Source of the DNA: Henricia sp. BOLD:AAB3569
Lineage: Eukaryota > Echinodermata > Asteroidea > Spinulosida > Echinasteridae
NCBI GenBank assembly: GCA_037783545.1
Contig: JBBELK010000064.1
Span: 3,224,001 to 3,288,000 of the forward strand
DNA length: 64,000 nt
Direction: 5' to 3'
This document shows positions 12,101 to 21,592 of the stretch, piece by piece (positions within the stretch are counted from its first letter, which is position 1; every line of letters begins with the position of its first letter). The position numbers and the translations under genes are program-made. Under the pieces are notes generated by a model. The model was not told the DNA's origin, did no database searches, and saw only the letters and a program-made list of their open reading frames with translations.

Positions 12101-15100
12101 AGTCGGCCTAAAGAGGATAGTGGCTTCTCTCTGTTTCTTGAAAGCATTACCGCTGGGTGGCAAGACAACAAAAAGGTACAATGTCACAATCTCTACTATA
12201 ACAACATGGTAGTCAGCCTAAAGAGGACAGTGGCTTCTCTCTGTTTCTTGAAAGCATTACCGCTGGGCGGCAAGACAATAAAAAGGTGCAATGTCACAAT
12301 CATCCCAAGTGTGGTTGTTTCATTTCAATAGTGACTGGGCATCATGCTAAATAGTGCAGTCATCAGAAACATGTACAGATTACGCTGTGTGTAATTGTTT
12401 ATTATTAAACTAAAACTTTTTGTTGTCGGTAGCCGTGGATATCTTAAAGTTGTGTGACGAGCTTCGGGACGAAGTCTTGCCTGATCTTGGAGTCAGATTA
12501 GAAGATCAAGATGAAGGTGCCGCGGTCGTCAAACTAGTGGACAAGGAAACAATACTGAGAGAGAGAAAACTGGCTCAACAGGTTGGCAAACTAGTAGCCT
12601 TTGGTTCATATAGTGGTCAAACTAGTGGACAAGGAAACGATACTGAGAGACAGAAAACTGGCTCAACAGGTTGGCAAACTAGTAGCCTTTGGTTCATATA
12701 GTGGTCAAACTACTGGACAAGGAAACGATACTGACAGACAGAAAACTGGCCCAACAGGTTGGCAAACTAGTAGCCTTTGGTTCATATAGTGGTCAAACTA
12801 GTGGACAAGGAAACGATACTGAGAGACAGAAAACTGGCTCAACAGGTTGGCAAACTAGTAGCCTAGTTATAGTGGTCAAACTAGTGGACAAGGAAACGAT
12901 ACTGAGAGACAGAAAACTGGCTCAACAGGTTGGCAAACTAGTAGCCTTTGGTTCATATAGTGGTCAAACTAGTGGACAAGGAAACGATACTAACAGACAG
13001 AAAACTGGCTCAATAGGTTGGCAAACTAGTAGCCTTTGGTTCATATAGTGGTCAAACTACTGGACAAGGAAACGATACTAACAGACAGAAAACTGGCTCA
13101 ATAGGTTGGCAAACTAGTAGCCTTTGGTTCATATAGTGGTCAAACTAGTGGACAAGGAAACGATACTAACAGACAGAAAACTGGCTCAACAGGTTGGCAA
13201 ACTAGTAGCCTTTGGTTCATATAGTGGTCAAACTACTGGACAAGGAAACGATACTAACAGACAGAAAACTGGCTCAATAGGTTGGCAAACTAGTAGCCTT
13301 TGGTTCATATAGTGGTCAAACTAGTGGACAAGGAAACGATACTAACAGACAGAAAACTGGCTCAACAGGTTGGCAAACTAGTAGCCTTTGGTTCATATAG
13401 TGGTCAAACTACTGGACAAGGAAACGATACTAACAGACAGAAAACTGGCTCAATAGGTTGGCAAACTAGTAGCCTTTGGTTCATATAGTGGTCAAACTAG
13501 TGGACAAGGAAACGATACTAACAGACAGAAAACTGGCTCAACAGGTTGGCAAACTAGTAGCCTTTGGTTCATATAGTGGTCAAACTAGTGGACAAGGAAA
13601 CGATACTAACAGACAGAAAACTGGCTCAACAGGTTGGCAAACTAGTAGCCTTTGGTTCATATAGTGGTCAAACTAGTGGACAATCAAACGATACTGAGAG
13701 ACAGAAAACTGGCTCAACAGGTTGGCAAACTAGTAGCCTTTGATTCATATAGTGGTCAAACTAGTGGACAAGGAAACGATACTGAGAGACAGAAAACTGG
13801 CTCAACAGGTTGGCAAACTAGTAGCCTTTGGTTCATATAGTGGTCAAACTAGTGGACAAGGAAACGATACTGACAGACAGAAAACTGGCCCAACAGGTTG
13901 GCAAACTAGTAGCCTTTGGTTCATATAGTGGTCAAACTAGTGGACAAGGAAACGATACTGACAGACAGAAAACTGGCTCATCAACAGGTCAGCAAACTAG
14001 TAGCATTTGGTTCATATAGTGGTCAAACTAGTGGACAAGGAAACGATACTAACAGACAGAAAACTGGCTCAACAGGTTGGCAAACTAGTAGCCTTTGGTT
14101 CATATAGTGGTCAAACTAGTGGACAAGGAAACGATACTAACAGACAGAAAACTGGCTCAACAGGTTGGCAAACTAGTAGCCTTTGGTTCATATAGTGGTC
14201 AAACTAGTGGACAATCAAACGATACTGAGAGACAGAAAACTGGCTCAACAGGTTGGCAAACTAGTAGCCTTTGATTCATATAGTGGTCAAACTAGTGGAC
14301 AAGGAAACGATACTGAGAGACAGAAAACTGGCTCAACAGGTTGGCAAACTAGTAGCCTTTGGTTCATATAGTGGTCAAACTAGTGGACAAGGAAACGATA
14401 CTAACAGACAGAAAACTGGCTCAACAGGTTGGCAAACTAGTAGCCTTTGGTTCATATAGTGGTCAAACTAGTGGACAAGGAAACGATACTGAGAGACAGA
14501 AAACTGGCTCAACAGGTTGGCAAACTAGTAGCCTTTGGTTCATATAGTGGTCAAACTAGTGGACAAGGAAACGATACTGAGAGACAGAAAACTGGCTCAA
14601 CAGGTTGGCAAACTAGTAGCCTTTGGTTCATATAGTGGTCAAACTACTGGACAAGGAAACGATACTGACAGACAGAAAACTTCGGTTCATATTTGCATTA
14701 TAATATCTGAGCTGCCAACAATCACAGATTTTGCAACAAATTTCCTGGTAAATTACTAAACTCATGACTCCTGATACAGATGAAAACCCTCCCTGATTGT
14801 CTATTAACAACAACAGAGATTTATAGACGGTAATAACAGGAGCCAAAGTGCTACATTCTTTATCCATATGGCGTTTTCAAGTTAACAAAATTATTTATTA
14901 TTATTATTTCTTTCTGGTACCAAGGATTCCTCAATAGTGCTCATTGCACTGTCGCTCGCAAGCGTGAGGAAACCTATGAAGAATTCGAATTAGAAAAATT
15001 CGGAAATTTCTGTGCCATTTCTAAATACATTGTTGTGTAGAATATTTAAAATAATTTACAAACAGTTAAACATTTTCATAGTCTTGAAAATAAGTGTGAC

Positions 15101-17022
15101 ATTTTGAAACTTTCGCTCAAAATGTAACAAATTTCACTCAAAATGTAATTGAAATTGATAAAGTCCCTGTTCTACAGCTGGGTAACATCAGCAACTACCG
15201 TTTCAGAAAGAAACTGGTCAAAAGAACTTGAAATGTAATCGCAAGAGTTGAAAAATGCCTTGCAGTACCCAGTCCTCCCCCACCCCCCCCCCCCCCCCCC
15301 CCCCCCCCTCCCCCACCCTTTACGTCGTAAATCAATTTTCTTAAATATTTTAAGGACTATGATACCAAGACATATCTATAACCGCTTGTAAATTATTTGA
15401 AATATTCTACATTATTTAGAAATTGCACAGAAATTTAAAACTTGAAGAGGCGAAATTACAAATGCATCAAAATGTGACACTTTGGCTCCTGTTTTTATGA
15501 AGAGACCCCACATAAGCTGTTCTGGTTCTTAGAGGAAATACATGTATATATACTGATTGCTTTTTTACAGCAAGCTGAAGATAAATTGCGGAAAAAGGAA
15601 GAAGCCAGGAAGAAAGAGCAGGAGAAACAAGCAGCTAAAGAAGCCCTGAGACGCATCGCACCGTCTGAAATGTTCCTTAACGAGACCACAAAGTACTCTG
15701 CTTTTGGTGATGAGGTGAGAGTAGTGAACGACTTCCCCTGTATGACATCGCTGGTCTGAAATGTTCCTTATCGAGAACACAAAGTACTCTGCTTTTGGTG
15801 ATAAGGTGAGAGTAGTGAACGACTTCCCCTGTATGACATCGCTGGTCTGAAATGTTCCTTATCGAGACCACAAAGTACTCTGCTTTTGGTGATAAGGTGA
15901 GAGTAGTGAACGACTTCCCCTGTATGACATCGCTGGTCTGAAATGTTCCTTATCGAGGCCACAGAGTACTCTGCTTTTGGTGATAAGGTGGGAGTAGTGA
16001 ACGACTTCCCCTGTATGACATCGCTGGTCTGAAATGTTCCTTATCGAGACCACAAAGTACTCTGCTTTTGGTGATAAGGTGAGAGTAGTGAACGACTTCC
16101 CCTGTATGACATCGCACCGTCTGAAATGTTCCTTATCGAGGCCACAAAGTACTCTGCTTTTGGTGATGAGGTGAGAGTAGTGAACGACTTCCCCTGTATG
16201 ACATCGCACCGTCTGAAATGTTCCTTATCGAGGCCACAAAGTACTCTGCTTTTGGTGATAAGGTGAGAGTAGTGAACGACTTCCCCTGTATGACATCGCA
16301 CCGTCTGAAATGTTCCTTATCGAGGCCACAAAGTACTCTGCTTTTGGTGATGAGGTGAGAGTAGTGAACGACTTCCCCTGTATGACATCGCACCGTCTGA
16401 AATGTTCCTTATCGAGGCCACAAAATACTCTGCTTTTGGTGATGAGGTGAGAGTAGTGAACGACTTCCCCTGTATGACATCGCAAACTGCGATACATTTT
16501 AGACAATCGGCTTAAAAGTAATTAACAAATAATGCTTGTAACAAGTGATTTTCTCCCAATTCCATCTACTTCCATTTCTGTTTCCTCATTATTGCCGTCC
16601 TCACCATCCCAAAATGACTGCAAATCCTTTGTTTACTGTTTTCTCAAAGGTTAAAGGACTGAGCTGGTTTTTGCTCAGGTTGGTTTTAATCATGCATATC
16701 TTCAATAACACAGGGGGTAAACCTATTTGTAACAGTTTACCAATCATGTATACTATCTTTAAAGTTGCTAAGCTAAATAAGTGGATAGCTGCACAAAATA
16801 ACTAGCCCCAAAACAACCACCCTAATTGTAATTTTTCCTAATTTTTGGGTTCTACCATTTCACTTTTAGGGGATGCCAACTCATGATGCTGAAGGGAAGG
16901 AATTGAGTGGAAAGCAGCTGAAGAAATTAGCTAAATTGTACCAAGCTCAGGAGAAGCTACACAATGAATATCTCCAGAGTAGGGAGTCAACACCTAGTAA
17001 TGATAATGCTGCCTCAAATTAA
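20..17022 (+). CDS. CARS1: Cysteinyl-tRNA synthetase, cytosolic (CARS1), 3' half of gene, 7 exons
   Basis: The enzyme charges tRNA-Cys with cysteine in the cytosol. Exons read here are 20-120, 929-1118, 2333-2401, 2964-3045, 12433-12581, 15571-15714 and 16870-17022. All have AG/GT borders and compatible phases, giving 295 codons plus TAA. The translation aligns from memory with the C-terminal part of vertebrate cytosolic CysRS: an EFFLNVK segment, [39 protein letters not shown], a Lys/Glu-rich helix, then APSEMFL and [13 protein letters not shown]. This is the anticodon-binding and eukaryote-specific C-terminal extension. The catalytic Rossmann domain with HIGH and KMSKS lies upstream of the window. 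Three of the six introns carry minisatellites that overlap the preceding exon end. Family assignment is strong; exon borders are read by eye without transcript data. Confidence 0.93.
128..460 (+). mobile_element. tRNA-derived SINE (family A)
   Basis: A tRNA-like head (GTGGTCTAGTGGGTATGA, then GGTTCGAGCCCC as B box near 180-191) is followed by a non-tRNA body and an A/T-rich ATT-repeat end near 440-460. A second copy lies in reverse orientation at about 38846-39066. It begins just after the donor of CARS1 exon a. Confidence 0.75.
929..1118 (+). CDS. CARS1: CARS1 exon b
   Basis: The acceptor is ctacgcag and the donor GTAAGT is at 1119. The first base completes a Gln codon from exon a. The product includes [12 protein letters not shown] and [13 protein letters not shown], very close to vertebrate CysRS. 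It ends in phase 0. Confidence 0.92.
1157..1196. repeat. Short hairpin in CARS1 intron
   Basis: The arms CAGGTTTAGGTAACCAAA and TTTGGTTACCTGAGTCCTG are nearly perfect inverted repeats around an ATG spacer. No function is evident. Confidence 0.55.
1200..2332. other. Intron sequence without recognised content
   Basis: CARS1 intron between exons b and c. I see no exon of the family, no array and no clear inverted repeat beyond the hairpin just upstream. The short open frames here lack homology that I recognise. Confidence 0.5.
2333..2401 (+). CDS. CARS1: CARS1 exon c
   Basis: This is a 23-codon exon between ttttag and GTAAGT. It reads [14 protein letters not shown]..., matching the IFGAVEED..GFP segment of vertebrate CysRS. 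It is in phase 0 at both ends. Confidence 0.88.
2425..2800. mobile_element. Foldback MITE, about 376 bp
   Basis: The terminal inverted repeat starts ACCAATCCGGTAACTAAGGT and ends with its near complement at 2800. The subterminal sequence GCCATAGCTGGGGGGC is also inverted at 2741-2763. The interior is GC-rich with short tandem copies of GAGGCGCGTCCCGTGCACGC. Confidence 0.7.
2813..2915. mobile_element. Partial copy of the TTAAAG...ATTGGTAA MITE family
   Basis: It shares 'ttaaaggtagtttaacac', 'atgattggtaaa', 'ccctgtgtgattgaagatat' and 'gcatgaataaaaccaa' with the complete copies at 53740 and 58409. Only one end is present, about 50 bp before CARS1 exon d. Confidence 0.6.
2964..3045 (+). CDS. CARS1: CARS1 exon d; its 3' end seeds the 110-bp array
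   Basis: The acceptor is ttttacag and the donor GTACAA is at 3046. It reads [19 protein letters not shown]..., matching [17 protein letters not shown] of vertebrate CysRS, and ends in phase 1. Its last 17 bases plus the donor are repeated in every unit of the following minisatellite. Using any downstream copy of the donor would read through into TAA about 11 codons later, so only the first donor gives full-length protein. Confidence 0.92.
3029..12300 (+). repeat. 110-bp minisatellite overlapping a 5' splice site, 84 full periods
   Basis: The unit length is exactly 110 bp. The motif CAAGACAACA recurs at 3031, 3141, 3251 and on to 12271, which is exactly 84 periods later with no net indel. The unit begins with the last 17 bases of CARS1 exon d and its donor (AAAAAG|GTACAA or GTGCAA), so 85 tandem donors exist. 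Each unit also holds a pyrimidine-rich stretch ending in AG (ctgtttcttgaaag) 31 bases upstream of the next donor. Variation is limited to about ten recurrent point sites. The array stops at 12300 against a SINE-tail sequence. Confidence 0.97.
12301..12350 (+). mobile_element. SINE tail fragment at the end of the 110-bp array
   Basis: The sequence CATCCCAAGTGTGGTTGTTT followed by CATTTCAATAGTGACTGGGC is shared with 26438-26490 and 61858-61905, where it follows tRNA-like or truncated SINE sequence. It abuts the last minisatellite unit. Confidence 0.5.
12433..12581 (+). CDS. CARS1: CARS1 exon e; its 3' end seeds the 88-bp array
   Basis: The acceptor is gtcggtag and the donor is CAG|GTTGGC. The first two bases complete an Ala codon begun in exon d. 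It reads [16 protein letters not shown] and [15 protein letters not shown]. The last 54 bases (12528-12581) are the start of the 88-bp repeat unit. The donor GTTGGC is weak by consensus. Confidence 0.92.
12528..14681 (+). repeat. 88-bp minisatellite overlapping a 5' splice site, about 24 copies
   Basis: The unit is 88 bp and starts with GTCAAACTAGTGGACAAGGA, which is coding sequence of CARS1 exon e. Every unit includes the exon end CTCAACAG|GTTGGC. One unit near 12861 is shortened and one near 13980 carries three extra bases. A pyrimidine-rich tttggttcatatag sits just upstream of each repeated exon end. The last copy is cut at about 14681. Confidence 0.96.
15279..15317. repeat. Poly-C tract
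   Basis: A near-pure run of C in the CARS1 intron before exon f. Run length is probably unreliable in any assembly. The complementary strand is G-rich and could form a quadruplex. Confidence 0.85.
15571..15714 (+). CDS. CARS1: CARS1 exon f; its 3' end seeds the 92-bp array
   Basis: The acceptor is ttttttacag and the donor GTGAGA is at 15715. It has 48 codons in phase 0. The product is a charged Lys/Glu/Ala helix followed by [19 protein letters not shown], matching PPSEMFLSETDKYSKFDE of vertebrate CysRS. Its last 61 bases plus the donor form the repeat unit downstream. Confidence 0.92.
15654..16484 (+). repeat. 91-92-bp minisatellite overlapping a 5' splice site, about 9 copies
   Basis: The unit begins CATCGCACCGTCTGAAATGT, the coding end of CARS1 exon f, and includes the donor GATGAG|GTGAGA or GATAAG|GTGAGA. 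Early copies read ATCGCTGGTCTG (91 bp) and later ones ATCGCACCGTCTG (92 bp), so unit subtypes are clustered. Each copy keeps 61 bases of exon sequence. Confidence 0.95.
16870..17022 (+). CDS. CARS1: CARS1 terminal coding exon
   Basis: The acceptor is cacttttag. It reads [19 protein letters not shown]...[13 protein letters not shown] and stops at TAA 17020-17022. This is the conserved extreme C terminus of cytosolic CysRS. The only AATAAA seen soon after is at 17254-17259, inside an inverted-repeat element. Confidence 0.93.
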   Translation, partial: GMPTHDAEGKELSGKQLKKLAKLYQAQEKLHNEYLQSRESTPSNDNAASN

Positions 17023-17087
17023 CCTCATTTTGCATGTTTTATAGCGTCTGGTTCACTGACATACTTGCCTCCACACTGACACACTCG

Positions 17088-17493
17088 GGGCGTGTTTGTT
17101 TCATGACAGATCCGAATCCAGATTCCGATCTGTTTTACCGCGCACAAACAAACGAAACCGCTCTCAACTCGGATCTCAAATCATGTGAATTGCAATTTAT
17201 TTACCAAATTTGTCAAATTTCTGTTCCAAATTTCTCCCACGACATTCGTCGTAAATAAAGAAGCATTCTAAATTTGTTTGTATCGTGTGTTGCCTCTGAA
17301 AACTGAAACGACACGGTTTTACTCACACAAAATCTCCAAGATGTTTACGTCACCATTTTGGATCTAGCGCTGAACCATCTCTCGAGAAGGATTCCACAGA
17401 TCACAGATCTCGATCAGGATGTGCGCAAAGTGAACGAGTTCACCTTGGTAATGCGCCGATCTGAATCTGGATCCGTACGAAACAAACACGCCC
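17088..17493. mobile_element. MITE in the CARS1 3' region
   Basis: Terminal inverted repeats start GGGCGTGTTTGTTTC and end with the complement GAAACAAACACGCCC. Subterminal GATCCGAATCCAGATTC is also inverted near 17458-17475. It begins 66 bp after the CARS1 stop and contains the only nearby AATAAA. Confidence 0.8.
17254..17259 (+). promoter_or_regulatory. Candidate CARS1 poly(A) signal
   Basis: AATAAA lies 232 bp after the stop codon and within the MITE 17088-17493. I saw no AATAAA between the stop and the element. Use as the true cleavage signal is inference. Confidence 0.5.
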
Positions 17494-17652
17494 TTAGTAT
17501 CCACCTTACAAGTGCTGCTTTGTGATGCACGCAGCAGGTGAGAAGTACAGAATCAATACCGTGTTCATCATAGGAGAGAATGACATAAAGCAACCAGACT
17601 GTTAATTGTTAGGCATTGGCGTGCACCATGTAGCAACAATGGCATAGTATGT

Positions 17653-17747
17653 CACACTATGAGCAACTAACAATGGAAATTCGGCACAGACCATTGTTAT
17701 TAACAATGGTGTGGGGCCAATTTCCATTGGTAGTTGCTCATAGTGTG
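17653..17747. mobile_element. Small foldback element, 95 bp
   Basis: The arm starting CACACTATGAGCAACTA is inverted at the right end (TAGTTGCTCATAGTGTG), with CAATGGAAATT and AATTTCCATTG further in. The whole stretch can fold into one hairpin. Confidence 0.65.
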
Positions 17748-17892
17748 AAGAAGTCAGGGCACCATCAATGCAAATGATACATGCAATAGGCTAATTGAAA
17801 TCATTGTCTTGAGATATTATTCTCGTCCTTTGACTCGTCTTGAGATATCATTCTCGTCCTTTGACTCTTTTTGTTCTTAAGCCTAAAAAAAT

Positions 17893-18066
17893 GGATGTTG
17901 GTCAAACGCGGAACGGTGGAATGGAACGTGGAACGGTGGAACAGAACGTGGAACGGAATGCGGAACAGTGGAATGCACACAATGTGCAATCGCACAAACG
18001 TAACGTGTGCGCAACTGTTCCGCGTTCCGTTCCACCATTCCAACGTTCCGTGTTTTACCAACATCC
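17893..18066. mobile_element. Foldback MITE, 174 bp
   Basis: The left end GGATGTTGGTCAAACGCGGA and the right end form an imperfect terminal inverted repeat of about 33 bp. The interior has tandem GGAACGTGGAACGGTGGAA-like motifs. It lies between CARS1 and SAAL1. Confidence 0.7.
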
Positions 18067-19501
18067 TAATAAATCTGACACTGTTAGAAATCTATTTGCC
18101 ACTGCAGTCAAACCTTGATAACTTGAAGAGTAATATTTTGGGTCATTCCAACTGAGATAATGAACGTTTCACCACTTGACACCTGAGGACATGTAAACAC
18201 GTTCTGACAATGTATAGTCACAGGGGTTGTTGACTCGGAGTGTTGCAAAGTAAGATTCATACAATGAATCTAGAAATGACTCTCAAGAGTCAGTATTTGT
18301 GGTGCTTGACCTGGTCTTCACATTTGGCCTTTTTATCCCTTAGCAAGCCACCTTCGTACCAGTACGTCCAATTAATTCCCCATCACAGGCCGCCGGCGTA
18401 CCAGTACGTTCTGTGGATCATTGGATCATTTGCAATGACCCCAAAAAGTAATCGACGAGTTTCCAGGGCAAAAGTTCTGAAAGTAAAGATTGAATTAATA
18501 GCAACTATCCAATGAAAGGTTTTCGATCAAAATGATATAATTTTACCAGAAAATAATCCGTAAAGATGAAATTATTTAGATCGTTTGCAAACGATTTACT
18601 TATTTTTGGTTCGCATCTACGCGGTCCAAAATGCATGGGTGCTGTGTACTCCGTGTGCGTGTTCCAACGCGATGCATTTTTATGGATCGCGCGCACACGC
18701 AGTATGTGCGCCACAAAGTGCATGACGCAAGCCACATAGTACCCGATCAACTGAGAACGAATATTTGAAACACCCCACCAAGACCAGGAAAACGCATATG
18801 GATTTTCATTGTTTTTTTAAACGTGGTACATTTTGACAAAGCTGAAATTTCTTCGGATGAGTTTGTTGATGTCTTTCTTTTGATTTATAATGGTTTTATT
18901 CGCAGAATCGCTCAAAAACAGATCATCTAAACGGCCTTTAAACGACCAAATCGAAAATTTCCTAGTGATGTCGTAGAAAGGTACTTCCTCCATATACTAG
19001 CTATTTGCACATTATGTCTGCCTAGGTGAGCTGTAACAGGCAATTTGATTGGTTAATTCTGTTTTAGAACTTAACATATCATGTAAAATGGCTGGCCTGG
19101 GGATATAAAATTACTGATAAGGTCATGGGCACTGCAAGGCTTAAGAAAAAAAGTATTTTGTTGTACCAAAAATAATCCCGGCCTTAATTTGTTAAATATT
19201 TTGTCAATAACTTATTAATTCTTATTTTAGGAAATGAAATGTCACTAATTATGTAACTAAGGCAGTAGATGTATGTGTACAGTAAATTCTGAATATAACA
19301 CCCTGATATAGACCTTTATCACGGTGCGTCCATCTTTGTCTTGTTCCCCATAGTATGTATTGGGTACGATCAGTGCATCTGCGCTACCGTGCGTAGGCGT
19401 GTGTGATCTCCCGTTGAGAATCACTGTCCACGCTGCTCTTTCTCTTGATTGCGCAACGCCTGTGCCATTGTGATGCACACAATTTCAGAAAGGGACCATG
19501 T
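18067..19501. other. Intergenic sequence, nothing assigned
   Basis: Between CARS1 and SAAL1. I see a short repeated GTACCAGTACGT near 18356 and 18399 and a GC-richer stretch near 18610-18720, but no conserved coding sequence or clear element ends. Confidence 0.45.
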
Positions 19502-20117
19502 ATTCTTGGGTTTCACTTGGATTAACAACAGTTGCTATCCGCCATTACTGTGTCCATACTATAACACGCCAAAGCGAAATATAATTTAGCACTGATAATT
19601 TAATGTTAATGCATATTTTAGCAAATGTTGCACAAGAAAAAAAGGTTGGCATGACTTTGAAATGTTGATAGACTGTTTAAAACTGGCATAACGTGCTTTT
19701 GTTGGCAAGTTTTTAAAAATGTTGAGACTTGTTTTTCCAGGGTTGATGGCAAAATTATCAGTGTTTAATTTGTTCTGCTTTGGCGTGCCATACGCATGAC
19801 GTCAACAACTGTCATTACTGTTTCCATACTTTGGCACGACAAAGCGGAAATATTTCAACACTAATAATTTTGCCATCAACCCTGAAAAAACAAGCCTCAA
19901 CATTTTTTAAAACTTAACAAAAGCACGGTATGACAGTTTCAAACAGTCTGTCAACATTTAAAAGTCATGCCAACCTTTTTTTCTTGCGCAACATTTGCGA
20001 AAATATGCAACAACATTAAAGTAACAGTGTTGGATTATTTTTTTGCTTTGGCGTGCCATAGTATGGACACAATAATGGCGGTAGCAACCATTGTAAAGCG
20101 AAGTGAAACCCAAGAAT
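19502..20117. mobile_element. Large foldback element, about 616 bp
   Basis: The ends ATTCTTGGGTTTCAC and GTGAAACCCAAGAAT are perfect complements. Both arms carry the sequences gccattactgtgtccatac and tgctttggcgtgcc in opposite orientation, and the centre lies near 19810. It folds over nearly its whole length. Confidence 0.75.
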
Positions 20118-21579
20118 CAAAGGTAGAATACATCATTTACAGTGACTCTAAATTTGTTTTTCACGAGTTGACCTTACTCAAAGAGTTAATATGGTACCAA
20201 GCATGCACCACATTAATTTATTTCTGTAAAAAAAATTATACAACTGATGAAGGTGCATGGTTTCTTAAAAAGACTTTTGCAACAACAGACTTTTTTACCA
20301 TTCAACTTAACACATAAAAGACATGAATGGATTTTTCAAGTTTTCTGAATGCCTCTGTGTGGCTGAATTTTCTACAAGGAAGTTTTAATAACGGGTGAAA
20401 ATAACAACCTTTGTGACAGTTTACCAATAATGTACACTACCTTTAATCTTTATGGTGTCGATGATAACAATTATTATGTTAATTATGACAAGTTATAGTT
20501 ATTTTATCAAAATAGTCGTAATGTCTTCATTTTACTTTATTCCCTTTCTTCTCAAATCCTTGGGTTTTGTTTTCTTGAAATGGTTTAAAAAATGGTTCTT
20601 ATATGCTTTGAAATAAATAAAAAAATATGCATCTAGGCTTCCTCTGAATCAAATAAATATATATAAATTATATAAAACATTGTGAAGACCCCATTATTTG
20701 TAGTTGTACTGGTTTTTCCTCGTTGTTTCCGCATTAGAAAAATTATATCATCTTCACTTTCTTGAAAAGCAAAACAATTCTCTGACGTTTTAGAACTTTG
20801 TGAAGTTGCTTTAAAGGGCTTATTTAGGATTTTTTTTTAAAAAATATCTATGCTTTAAACCACTCTACTCAGTTAAAGTCATAAAAATCCTATTTGGAGC
20901 TTGCTTTGGGGGTTAAAACGAAGGTTTTTAGTTTTTATGCTGAAGCAATATGCATATTCATGACCAAGGTCACGATGTCACAAGAGGCAAACACAGGAAA
21001 ATCACATTCAACTGTGCACAAAAGATTCCACTTTTTTATAAATTTTCCTGAAACTTTTGTAATCCATGGCTGTTTGAGTTTGTTTTACATGTTGCCTGCT
21101 GTAACCCATGACAAAACTGGGGGTAGAAACTTCAGCAATTTGCCACAAGTCCATCTTGAAGTCTTATGTTTTTTCTTAACTTTTCCCTTCTGTCTTCCTT
21201 AGGGCCTATGTGATGCACTCAAAACAGCGCCCTCTGTCTGTGATTTATTGCAATGAAATCTTCAAAGTTGAAAAAGGCCACCTTTTATTGATTTTACATC
21301 CAAACGAACAATAGTAGGCCTATGTCTTGCTGAACAAGTAATCCGTCATTATGAACCAAAGCTTAGCACAAAGTTGTTTATCATGTCACAGCCCTTTAAC
21401 CGATATTCGCCAAAAAGTGGACGCTTGGTGGCGCTGCGCTCTTATGGCTCTGATTAGATCCGTCATTTTTATTAGACTGTCTGTGCAAAACATGGTGCAA
21501 AACAATCTGTTTACTTCAGTGATTGAAACGATAAAACAAGGCCTCGAGGCTCCAGGAAGGACACAAAACGACGACAAAT
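20118..21579. other. SAAL1 upstream region
   Basis: Mostly AT-rich. It holds a one-ended copy of the TTAAAG/ATTGGTAA MITE family near 20405-20450. The promoter of SAAL1 presumably lies in the last few hundred bases, but I cannot name a TATA box or initiator with confidence. Confidence 0.35.
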
Positions 21580-21592
21580 ATGTCTACAGAAG
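21580..21592 (+). CDS. SAAL1: SAAL1 exon 1 (start codon)
   Basis: ATGTCTACAGAAG is followed by GTAGGT. The trailing G joins AT of exon 2 to make Asp, giving MSTEDRNPSPP, which matches the human start MDRNPSPP with a short extension. This junction decides the start. Confidence 0.8.

Noticed and set aside
3029..12300. CRISPR-like array
   Set aside because: The whole 110-bp unit repeats with no unique spacers, and the DNA is eukaryotic with introns.
12601..14759. Series of 62-codon open frames
   Set aside because: Out-of-exon readings of the 88-bp array; only the first exon copy joins CARS1.
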